Part shown: positions 27,430 to 38,055 of the stretch, piece by piece
How the letters are laid out: each line of letters begins with the position of its first letter
Numbering within the stretch: position 1 is the first letter of the stretch
Assembly: GCA_023053545.1 (NCBI GenBank)
Contig: JAKZAN010000004.1
Location: 10,044,001-10,108,000 of the forward strand
Direction: 5' to 3'
Origin: Lepidurus packardi
Lineage: Eukaryota > Arthropoda > Branchiopoda > Notostraca > Triopsidae
DNA: 64,000 bases
Made by a program: the position numbers and the translations under genes
The notes under the pieces: generated by a model
Told to the model about the DNA's origin: nothing
Database searches by the model: none
What the model saw: the letters and a program-made list of their open reading frames with translations, nothing else

Positions 27430-28650
27430 GCAAACGATGCAATCAACGATGTTCCTTGTTTCCCTTTGCTTTCTTATTTTCCCCTCTAAATCAAACACCG
27501 TTGTGACGTCACCTCGGTTACAGTTGCCATTCGGTTCGCTTACCCAAAGAGATTATATCAAACGGTGCAATCAGCAATTTGGCTCTATTTCTGCTCTTGT
27601 TTTTTCGTTTTGTCGTTTCGTATTGTCACCCTTAAATCGAACACCGTTGTGACGTCACAACGGTGCTGTTCAGTTCCCTTACCCAGAGACACTATGCGTT
27701 TGAGTTAAGACAAGTTCGTCTGGTCAAATTAAGGAAAAATTTGGCTCTTTTTCCTGGTGGGGAGGATCGTCTCAACTTCTCTTAGGGTGTTCAAGAGGAA
27801 GGACCTATAAGAGACGAGCAAAGTTTGCTTAGAGCTTGCTTTAAGGAGAAACAGAATTACTATAGGTTTGCAATCATAACACCGTTGTGACGTCACTCCG
27901 GTTACAGTTGCCATTCGGTTCGCTTACCCAAAGAGATTATATCAAACGGTGCAATCAGTAATTTGGCTCTATTTCTGCTCTTGTTTTTTCGTCTTTCGTT
28001 TCGTATGGTCCCCCTTAAATCGAACACCATTGTGACGTCACAACAGTGCTGTTCAGTTCCCGTACCCAGAGACACTATGCGTTTGAGTTAAGACAAGTTC
28101 GTCTGGTCAAATTAAGGAAAAATTTGGTTCTTTTTCCTGGTGGGTAGGATCGTCTCAACCTCTTCTCTTATTCTGTTCAAGAAGAAGAACCTATAAGAGA
28201 CGAGCAAAGTTTGCTTAGAGCTTGCTTTAAGGAGAAACAAAATTACTATAGGTTTGCAATCAAAACACCGTTGTGACGTCACTTCGGTTACAGTTGCCAT
28301 TCGGTTCGCTTACCCAAAGAGATTATATCAAACGGTGCAATCAGCAATTTATCTCTTATTTCTGCTCTTGTTTTTTCGTTTTGTCGTTTCGTATTGTCCC
28401 CCTTAAATCGAACACCGTTGTGACGTCACAACGGTGCTGTTCAGTTCCCTTACCCAGAGACACTATGCGTTTGAGTTAAGACAAGTTCGTCTGGTCAAAT
28501 TAAGGAAAAATTTGGCTCTTTTTCCTGGTGGGTGGGATCGTCTCAACCTCTTCTCTTATTGTGTTCAAGAGGAAGAACCTATAAGAGACCAGCAAAGTTT
28601 GCTAGAGCTTGCTTTAAGGAGAACCAGAATTACTATAGGTTTGCAGAAGA
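27430..28650. repeat. ~385-bp tandem array, 3 units, each with two CREs
   Basis: AACACCGTTGTGACGTCAC followed by a CGGTTACAG-type flank starts units at 27,494, 27,878 and 28,264 (periods 384 and 386). Each unit holds two TGACGTCA sites: 27,504, 27,650, 27,888, 28,033, 28,274 and 28,421. In units 1 and 3 the second site is the centre of a perfect 24-bp palindrome (27,642-27,665 and 28,413-28,436); in unit 2 it is broken at two positions. The 5' edge suggests the unit arose from an older, shorter duplication. No conserved reading frame across units, so a regulatory or satellite-like array is more likely than a gene. Confidence 0.93.
27642..27665. promoter_or_regulatory. 24-bp perfect palindrome centred on a CRE
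   Basis: Each half-site is CACCGTTGTGAC, so TGACGTCA sits at the exact centre with eight further symmetric bases on each side. The same palindrome recurs at 28,413-28,436. CREB/ATF bZIP dimers bind the core in animals; the extended symmetry is beyond what CREB needs. Confidence 0.7.
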
Positions 28651-30175
28651 AAAGAGAAAAAGCGTCGAGTCTCCCAGGACGCAGATTGTCAGAAAAGTTC
28701 GGAATCGTTTTAAGGATTTACATGGAAGATTCTGGTTGCTTGGTGAGTTTTCTATATTCTTGTAACACGTGCCAGCATCTCTTCTTCTCCTTCACCATTT
28801 TCTTTTTTCTTTCCCCTCAATTGGCGGCAAACTTGGGGAAAGCTTGTTTCATTCCCGAAAAGGAGAGACTTTTATAGTCTTTTATATATTTTCGGGGGTG
28901 GGTAAAAGGAATGAATTTGTTGTTCTAGAAAGGGAAGATGAGGAAAGTTTAAGAGCTGTTTGGAAATTCACATGGAAAATGGATGCTGAGTAGCATTGCA
29001 ACCAGACGTGAATTTTAAGTTGCTAGGCGAACTGAACCTTGTGTATGTGTGTCTGTATATATGCAGCAGGAGTCCATAGGGGCAAGGGAGTATATTCAGA
29101 AGACAACAATAGGAACTTTGGTTGGGTGTTGTGAGGGGGTGGTGGGGAGGGTTGAAAGTGGTGCAAGGTGGTTGAAGGTGGCTGGACGATCCCATAAATT
29201 CATGACACAGAGCCCAGGAGTTTTCAACTTTTTACACATTTAAGCCTTTCTAATCTCCCGGGAGTTTCAGAGCCGTCATGATGTCACATGTTCCCAACGC
29301 ACAATATTCAAAGGACCAAAGGGATAATTTTCTTCCCGGGGACTGAGAGGTAATTTTCAGAGAGAGCTAGATAGCTAGCGAGAGAAATGCTGCTATAATT
29401 CCGCATTCGCGAGATGGAAGCCAAAGACAAGATGCTATTGCTATGTGTGTTTTCCAAGCTTGGGCCGTATAAGCTTTTGTTCCATGCTTGGGCTCACAGT
29501 TTAAGCTCCTCAGCAGCAAAGAGTTTTGTTCTCTCTTAACCACCCCCTAACCCTACCCTACCTACCCCCTCCAACCAACGAGGTCGCCTCATCTTGCTTG
29601 CTCTTCACATGCAAAGCAAACGACAATAATATATGCTAATCGAGGCGTCGTATGAGACTCATTTCAACCTTTGCCGGAGCTTTTTTCGGGAACTTTTCCC
29701 ATCTGTCAAACGAGCAACGGGAATATATACGATTTTTTTTTCCTTTTTTTTTTGCGGGGCCTTTTTCCCTCTGACGAGGATAAAGCGGAGAGGAAGGGTG
29801 GTGGCGGAAGGAAATCTGGATTCGGGTTCCATTAGAGAAAAAAATACGAATAAAAAGAACGGATCTCAAAGATTCCTAGCTTTGATTGGCTTTCCCCCCT
29901 TTTTTGCTTGACGAGCAAGATTCACACTAAGAATGCGAGGCTTATTCCCTCGCAGATTCTTGGTTTTCCTTCATTGTATTTCCCATTTATTCCTCACATA
30001 TTCCAACTGCAAGCCCAAAAAAAAGAAAAATAATAAGAAGAAAATAAAAGTCTGACGTCATCATGACTTTTAAATGTTAGGGAAAATGCACCGTAATTTA
30101 TCCTTGAATTTCGTTGCATGTAATTGTGACGCATTTAGAAACTTTTCCTGTCTGAACTTGGTAACTTTCTGAAAT
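28651..30175. other. Gene-free sequence with a perfect CRE
   Basis: No supported gene. TGACGTCA at 30,053-30,060 is another full CREB/ATF site. TGATGTCA near 29,279 is a one-mismatch version. Confidence 0.45.
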
Positions 30176-30500
30176 TTTAGGAATTAATTACCTCCACTTT
30201 AAATTATAAATAATCTCTTAATTATAAAATAATTATCCTAATTATTAGTAATTAGGTAATATACCAGTTATTAATTGCCTCCCATTTTAGATTCTTATTA
30301 ATCTCGTAATTATAAAACGTAAATTAGAATGCCTTATTAATTATCAAATTTAGTAATGATTCATAATTCTTTTAAAATAATTCATTCATCCATAATTTCT
30401 AGTGATATTTTACTTAATTGTAAAGTTAAGTTGTAGTTTCTTTATTATAAAAGTAATTTATAATTATGAACGTCGAATTAGTTGCAAAATATATATGAAT
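30176..30500. promoter_or_regulatory. AT-rich block dense in TAAT/ATTA homeodomain cores
   Basis: TTAATTA, TAATTA, GTAATTAG, ATTAATT and similar cores recur every few bases over about 300 bp, interrupted by CCTCC and other short GC patches. It could be a homeodomain-type enhancer or simply low-complexity AT-rich DNA. Confidence 0.3.
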
Positions 30501-33008
30501 GATTAATATCGAATTGAATGATGATGTTTCCCCCGGAAATTTGAACATTTTCCATTAAATTTACTAAACTATGGAGTTTTATTAAAATTGCAATCCATTT
30601 TCTTGCATATATCTTTTGCCAAGTTGAGCTTGTCCTTTAGTCCCAGTTAGTAGTGATAAGCTTGAATGTTAGACAAGCTTTTGGTTAGTTAAACAAGGTT
30701 AGACAAGGTTAACCAACGTTAGTTAAGCTTTGACATTTTGATTAGAATGCAGTTTAAAACCGTTAAAAAGCCAAAAAAATAATAAAAAAAGAAAAGAAGA
30801 CAGGTTGCGCTGCATAGCAAAACGGGAGACATTTCAAGTTTTTCCTTTTTCAAATTTCACTGTTTGTATGTCTGGGGCCTCTTCGATTCCCTGGAGATCA
30901 GAATTCTCGTTTATACATATGCCACCCCCACCCCCCCCCCCTCGTGTCATTTCACTCTCACTTGAGCCGCGTGATGATAATGCGACTTTCGTGTTATCCC
31001 CGATCTCCGCGTTTTGAAAATTTTCCTTTTCAAAATCCCATCCCCCCTTTTCCCTTCAATAATAACTCACGTATAAGAGCATAGAAACACGTTCAGTGTT
31101 GGCTTGAAACGTGAATCGTGAAACGAACTTTAACTTGTTAGCCATCGCAGATTGTTAATATCTTGGCCTTTCCTTTCCCAGTCGATTCCGCTGGATTATT
31201 TAAACCGTCTAAAGTGGCTGGGCTACACCAAAGATCTAAAACTGAAACTTGGGGGGTATATAGTACATACAGTATGCTCTTAGCCAGGATGTGCTTTATT
31301 GCTTGCTGTTAATTAGTCACCCAGAGCTATAAGATTAAGAACAAGTCGAGAGGAGGACGAGGACGGTTATACTCCCTCCTTGGTTTTGCTGTTTGCTAAT
31401 GCTGGAAACCGAACTGCAAGTTTTGACTCCGAAGCTCTGTACACAGCAAGCATAGCATACAAACAATAAGTTTCACTTTGCTCGGAAACTCAAATGAATC
31501 CCAAGTCATGACTTTGCATGCACGGCACTGTGCCTGGAGAATGTTCGAATCATGTAGATTCCCTTAGTTGTTTAACCTCTTCAACACGACACCAAAACCA
31601 GAAACTCCGGATGGAGTTCCTTATAACCGAACACACAAATACACATACATGATCCATATATGTATAGAATGTATAGAATTCAACCCACCCACCTACGGTT
31701 CAAAGAGGGTTCAAAAGCTGTCAATGTCACTTGATTTGTTACACGACAAAGGGTTTGTCATCCTTATTGGGAACTGGCAGCACTTTGACAAGACTTTTCC
31801 CTTAATGTGAAACCTTCAAATTGTGTGGGGTGCAAGGGGGTTGGTGGCGTATGTATGGAGCGAAAAGAAGACAGGTTCGCGTTCGGAGTATAGAACAAAA
31901 GTTTGGGGGAAATGGACGAGGGGGTTAAATGGCGCACATGTGCCAAATAACTTCCGCATACGCATGATAAGCTGGACTGAATGACATCCATATAATGTTC
32001 AAATCCCTAACACATGACTTATTAAAGACTTATGACCCTTTCTTCGGGTTGTTTCGGGTTGCTTCGGGTGTCTTCGGGTTTCGGAGCGCGCGTGCGCATA
32101 GCTTGGTCAAGGGGTTTTCAATGCAACCCCTACACAGTTTGGAAATCTCGGACAAAAATCCCCTGCTGAATTCTTCGTACATGTATATTACTGGTTGAGC
32201 ACCCCTCGTACTTTGCTCTTCTGCTCCTTTTCACGTGTCCATGTGGAAAAGTAAAGCATATGGCCGTCATTTCTTTGACTTTTGGTCTTCCTTCCTCTTC
32301 CGGTCGGCGGTCACTTCGCTGTCCTTAACACAATGCTTTCGCTTTGGGGAAAAGATGATTTTTCAAGACTCTGATTCCGAGTATGCGGAAATGGAAGCTT
32401 GGGATGGGTTGCACGCAGTAGTGGAGGGTCCTCGTTACGTGGAGCGTATGACTAGCGTGGCTATCTTTAGATTGATTGATGTGAAACTAGCCCAAACGTT
32501 TTAGTGTATTCTGTAGCTCATTCAACAATAATAGTTTCAAATGGGCAGAGATTCCTTGCTTAAGATTATTATAGTCTAATTTAATTAATTAGCGTATGAA
32601 GGTTTGCTCGTTAGTCAACAGTTGTATTTTCAAATTATAAAGAATTTTGGCTGATAACTTGACTGAGAGACGGACCCTTCAATCCTACTAGAAATGGGGC
32701 TCAAAAGTACAATTTTGTAAAAAATATCAAGCTATTTCTCCGCCAAAAATGGCAAGTACAGTAGGTTTAAAAAGCCTCAATCTCATTTTTGAGGGACAGT
32801 CTTGGATGCCTCCCAGCAAATTTCATTGTTGGAAATGCTAGAATTCGTCATCGAAGATTGTCTATGATTCCATTAGGAACTTTCGCTTAACTCTATCTGT
32901 TATAATGCTGTCATTTAAGGTATAGCTCGCTTACTAACTACAGTAAGACTGGCAAGGTATAATTGTGCTTAATTCTTGTTACTACCTTGCACATACATGA
33001 ACTACTGG
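30501..33008. other. Gene-free sequence with short iterations
   Basis: No supported gene. GTTAGACAAG-like words recur at 30,668-30,705. A 10-bp TTCGGGTTG(C/T) word is repeated four times at 32,041-32,080. C-run at 30,927. Confidence 0.45.
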
Positions 33009-33198
33009 TCCTTGTGTCTACGTCCTCGTGTCGAGTCGTCTTTATGTCTACGTCCTTGTGTCGAGTCGTCCTTATGTCTACGTCCTTGTGTCTACGTCCT
33101 TGTGTCGAGTCGTCCTTATGTCTACGTCCTTGTGTCGAGTCGTCCTTGTGTCTACGTCCTTGTGTCGAGTCGTCCTTATGTCTACGTCCTTGTGTCCC
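33009..33198. repeat. 30-bp tandem repeat, about 6 copies
   Basis: Unit CTACGTCCTTGTGTCGAGTC plus GTCCTTATGT, with one unit carrying an extra 14-bp partial. As the period is a multiple of three, all plus frames stay open and read as Cys/Arg/Ser/Val-rich decapeptides. Near identity of units points to a minisatellite. Confidence 0.9.
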
Positions 33199-36100
33199 GG
33201 TAAAAAGCCTTAAAAGTCACAAAAGTGGTAAACATGAAACGAGCTGCAAAATGTCTTTTAATTTTCTAAGAATTTTACGTGATTTTTGTCACACTTCGAG
33301 TAATCCTAGCGCATGTACAATATTATATTTCTAATTTTTTAAAAATTGCAATAATCCCGTACCTTCAAGTGAAATTTTTGTGTGGCTTAACTATAGATAG
33401 GATTGCAGTTTTATTATCTTATTGATAAGATTTTTAAGATTTTTTATTAAATTTTTTTCTTGTATTGTTTGGTTCGCCGAATCGGAAGAACCTCGTTTGC
33501 TTTTCTTTCTAAGAATTCTCAAACTAATTGGGAAGCGGTATCCAAGCCACTGTTATCGTTATGGGCGCGAAGCCAAGGCGTTTTCAATTTCAGATCTGCT
33601 ATTTATCTTTTGTGACACGTTTTTTTGAATGTTGGGGCGTTTTTCGGACTTCCTGGTCTTACTGCCGACCCCCTGTATGTACCCTGTACGAACTCGGAAA
33701 TTCTTCCCGTTTAACCCCAAGTGGCCAACACGTGCCCCTAGTAACCCCCACGTGCCCCCCATTACTTCTCACTTGCCGGGCAACTTGTCAGTCACGAAAA
33801 GTAACTTGCAGTATTAGTATTGTTTCTCTCTCCCCTTTTTCTAGTTCCTTCCTTTAAAAAGAAGCACATGTCCACGTGTGTGTGTGATTTTCCAGCGAAA
33901 ACACACATAGGTTTGCTGTCGTTTTAATCCGACAGAGCTTTCCAGGGCGTTGGAGTGTAATAAAAGCGTAGAGCCCGAGTTTTATAAGTTGTAATGACTG
34001 AAATGACCCCTCTGCCAATGCTACTCTGAGCCATCCCATGTTATCCTTGGACGGTGGAGCATAAACAGAGCACATTATAAAGGGAGCATAGAAGCTAGAA
34101 TGTGTGTATGTGTGTGTGTGTGTTTGGATGTAAGGGAAGAAGACAATAGGACAGTACTATTTGCCTTTGTCTCTCCCTCATTTAGATTAGGGAAGAATGA
34201 AGAAGCACATGCATAGGAAGGGGCTCTGCAGTTCGATATATATGCCGAGGGTTGAATGTTCGCTTGACGGATACGTGACAGACTCGGTATTAGCTCTCGC
34301 TCATTTCCCTCCTCCCTCTTCCTATACCCCACACTTACACTGCAACATTGGGAAACATTAGGAAAAACAAAAGAACAAACACGGATGGATTTTAATCTTG
34401 GGTGAATGGGGTCTCTAGGTCTCTCGGTCCCTTAAACCTCACAATTGAGCTTTTTCTGCACAATACCGCATCTTTGATATGCAAGCAAAGTCGTCAACCC
34501 AAATGACAACCCAGCAATCTCATTTACAACTCTTGGAAATTAAATTAGGGGGACTAATTTAGGTTCATACGTCTTTTATTTAGGATGTGGTCGGAAGAGA
34601 AACCTTCCCTCGCAACCACGCAACCATTTTTCCCTGTTTTTGTTTCTATTTTATTTATTTTTTATTTAGGAGAGACAGGCACAAACGAGAGCTGTGTAAT
34701 GTTTTCCATTAGAACCCAAATGCTCAAGGTGCGCGAAAAGCCGAAAACAAAACGCAATGATGAGGTTCGCGGTTATTGAGGAACACGATTCGCGTTTTGG
34801 GATGACAGCTGGACCATAGCTCGACAACAAGAGCAACAGAGACTCGGAGAGAACGTGAGAGAGACTCATCCCGGCTGAGTTGGCTAATGAATCCAAATTC
34901 CATGCATAACAAATAGCTACCCCCCTCTTCTCGCTCCAGATAGCGTGCGTTACTTGGGCGATTGGGAACTCTGGGTGCTACGCTTCACTTATCGTCCGAG
35001 TCATTAGCATGGGTATAACCCTCGTTTATTGCCTGGTATTATACAATGGGGTTAAAATTTTTTTTACAAAATTAAAAAAACGGGCCAAGTTTTCATATTG
35101 TTAAGGTCGTTGATATTGGTTTGAGTGAAGGAGAGCGCCGAGTTGTCACGTTCTGAGAAATGTGTCGCTTAAACCGCGAGAAAACGGGAAAACCAGGTTT
35201 TCGAGATATTTTGGACTTTGCAGAGAACAAGAGGGGCAGAATCCGTGGCCGTGCATGACCGCCAAGTATACCTTCAAAATTGGTTTCATGATTTTAATTC
35301 TGGGGGGTTATAGTTTCAAGGAAGCTTTTCTGTCAACTATGGCTTGACGATTTTATTTTTCCTTCCGTTTCATTGGCATGTATTTTTCCTTTCGTTTCAT
35401 TGGCTTTCCAAAGCTTTTTGGCGAAGTTGAGAAATTCACAAAACGAGAACGCGATTTTTGTCATTTGCCAAAAGAAGAAGGAACTATTCAAACGACAGCT
35501 GTGGTGACGATGGAGGTCGAAGGAATATAAAGTGGTGGTTTTTGGTGTTTTCGGCTGGTGCAGCATGGTTGCTCGTTTGGTTCAACTTGAACGGCTTTGC
35601 ATGGAAAACTTGATGATGGACCTTTTTTAAGCACTGAAATTTCAATGGCTGGTTTTTGGCTGACTTTTGTACGGACCAACGTTTTCTTCCTAAAAATGAA
35701 ACACAAATTTAGAAACAAAACGGCTGTGTATATAGCACCTCCCACGGTCTCTCACCTGGCCGATATTTGCAGGTGGTATAGATAAGTTCCTTTTTAATTG
35801 GCATGGCATGGCCAAGGCAAATGTTCTTCCAGAATGTCGATCCTTTTCAGATCGGCGACATTTTCGACTCGGAACTCAAACCCACGCAGTCAGTCATGCA
35901 TGTCTCGCGTTAATTACATAGAACTCAATAATCAACCAAGTCCGCTTTGCTCAACGAGATCCCTACCCCCTTCTTCTGTCGAAAATGGGGAAAAAATGAG
36001 GAAAAATGGGCCACTGTTTTGTTTTTTTCGGTATTAAGCTCTGGCCAATTAGCAAGTGCTCTCTTCTCGCTGGAACGAACAATAGCTTTGGCTATTATGT

Positions 36101-37830
36101 GCCTTGAAATTCGTTAGCTTGCCCCCCAAAATGCGCGTATAAAAGAAGGTCCAAGTTTTCCGCAGCTGCGACGTGTCTTTGTACGGCCAAATGGCATATC
36201 CCAAAACTGATCAGTTTGGAACTTTTTCTTTTTCATTTTTTTTAAAAGCGTTCTCTCGCGTCTCTTTTCCCGTGGAAACATGGCTAACTAGTGCTGCTGC
36301 TTACTATGGCCTGATGCTGATGCTGGCAAGGTCCCTCAAGGATTCACACTCGGGCTATGGAGAACCAGAAGCTTGTGTAATGTGGGTGGACGTATATACC
36401 CCAGAACGCCGAACGTTTCCCCGGGTTCCGAGGTCTTAAAGGGTCTGGGTGAGCGTTTATTTGGAAAAGGCAGGGGTGTGCTGCCGTGCGGGCTCCCGCA
36501 CACCGGCTTTGCACAAGGATTATGAGCCCACCCAGTGTGCAATGTATGTCTTAACAGCATCCCAGCTCTGCGTGAGGCCAGGTTATGGCATCTTTTCACT
36601 GTTTTTTTTTTGTCAGGCAGAAAATTCCCTTATTCCGATCCGGAAATCATTTGCAGACATTTGGGACATCTTCTTTAGCCCTCAGGCGCCGTAAGGTTTT
36701 GATGGCAAGCTAAGTACGGCTTCTTGGATCAGGGGGCGGGGCCATTCTTGGAAAGTAAATAGTTAGATAGAATGTGAAATTTCGAGGAAAAAACGGCCAG
36801 ATATTAGGCTTCTGGGTTTGCATATTTATATATACCATGGCAAGCGCACAGCATGACTGGGATAGCACACACACACACACACACACATATATATACACAC
36901 ACAGAAAGAGGAGAGAGAGAGCACAAACTATAGTGATAAAAATACAACCAGTTTCGCCTCACTTTTAGGACAATAAACAGTTAGACAAGGCTTGAGCCTT
37001 TGGGGGCTTTTTCCACTATACCCAGCATCTCATGCTTATTTCTCCCGAGATGGATAGGGTCCGTCTCTGGCTGCAAGCATCCATCTCTAAACATAGGAAG
37101 CACTTGCACAAACTTTGGAAAGTGCCTTTATGGCTATTTTCTTTTTCCCTTTTCATTTTTTTATTGCATCCGCAACAGTTTCCGTTGAGTCCATTCGACA
37201 GATTTGCTGCGACTCTTTGACTTTTTTTATTCTCGGAAAAGAAGCTGTTGTACCTCATAAAAAGAATAAAAAAGTATTATACCTTAAAGGGAAAAAAAAA
37301 AAAAAAAAAGTGGAAGCGAAATTTGTGGGGTGGAGTAATTTCCTAAAGGCTGGTTCCGAAAGGTTAGGGAATGACTCTTTTTTCTTTGGGAGAGTTCGTC
37401 AGTCGTTATTAGAAGAGAAAACAGAAAAGACTTGCTCTCACCCACCCACCCCCCTCCCCCCCACGAAACTTTCGTCTTTTGGGGTCTTTGGGGCGACTTA
37501 TGAGCTGGAACGGCGGCTGCTGTTGCTGCTTCATAAAGTTCACATTTTACGTACCGGCTCCGACGTCTTACGATTATGTCAATGGAAGGTGACGAGACAC
37601 TTGCTTGGGCGGAACTGCCTATTTCCTACGACTTAGTGTGTGGGTTCGGTACGTACGAGGATAAAGTAAGGTTGCAATACAATCTTGTAATTTATCAATT
37701 CAATATATTTTTTTTTACAATTTCCTAATGGTAAAAAGCAGTTTTCAATACTTTGTTTCTATTTTAGAATCTCTACTATGATGATAACAAATTTGGCTAT
37801 TTTGAACTTTGAAACCAAACTTTCAAATTT
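33199..37830. other. Gene-free sequence with microsatellites
   Basis: No supported gene. (TG)n at 34,101-34,122; (CA)n/(TA)n at 36,869-36,903; an A18-type tract near 37,291. A GC-richer patch at 36,440-36,600 is unexplained. Confidence 0.45.
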
Positions 37831-38055
37831 TCAAATTTCAATAAAGGCGAAATCCTTATGGTTTAACATAGCAAAGTCGCCTTAATGTTCTTCCAAATGG
37901 TTATCTTGCAGCGAATCTGGAATTTTTTGGCAATTGTTCTTCCCAATTTCAATAAAGGCCAAATTCCCATGCTTTAACACTGGGAATTCGTCTTAGTGTT
38001 CTTAAAAAGTATTATCTTACGGTAAATGTGGAATTTATTGGCAATGTATTAATAT
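37831..38055. repeat. ~113-bp imperfect tandem duplication
   Basis: TTTCAATAAAGGC(G/C)AAAT starts at about 37,836 and 37,949; both copies end in TGGAATTT.TTGGCAAT. Divergence is noticeably greater than in the other arrays, suggesting greater age. Confidence 0.7.

Noticed and set aside
28434..28877. 147-codon plus frame running out of the CRE array
   Set aside because: Most of it is the tandem repeat unit, and the frame is not conserved between units.
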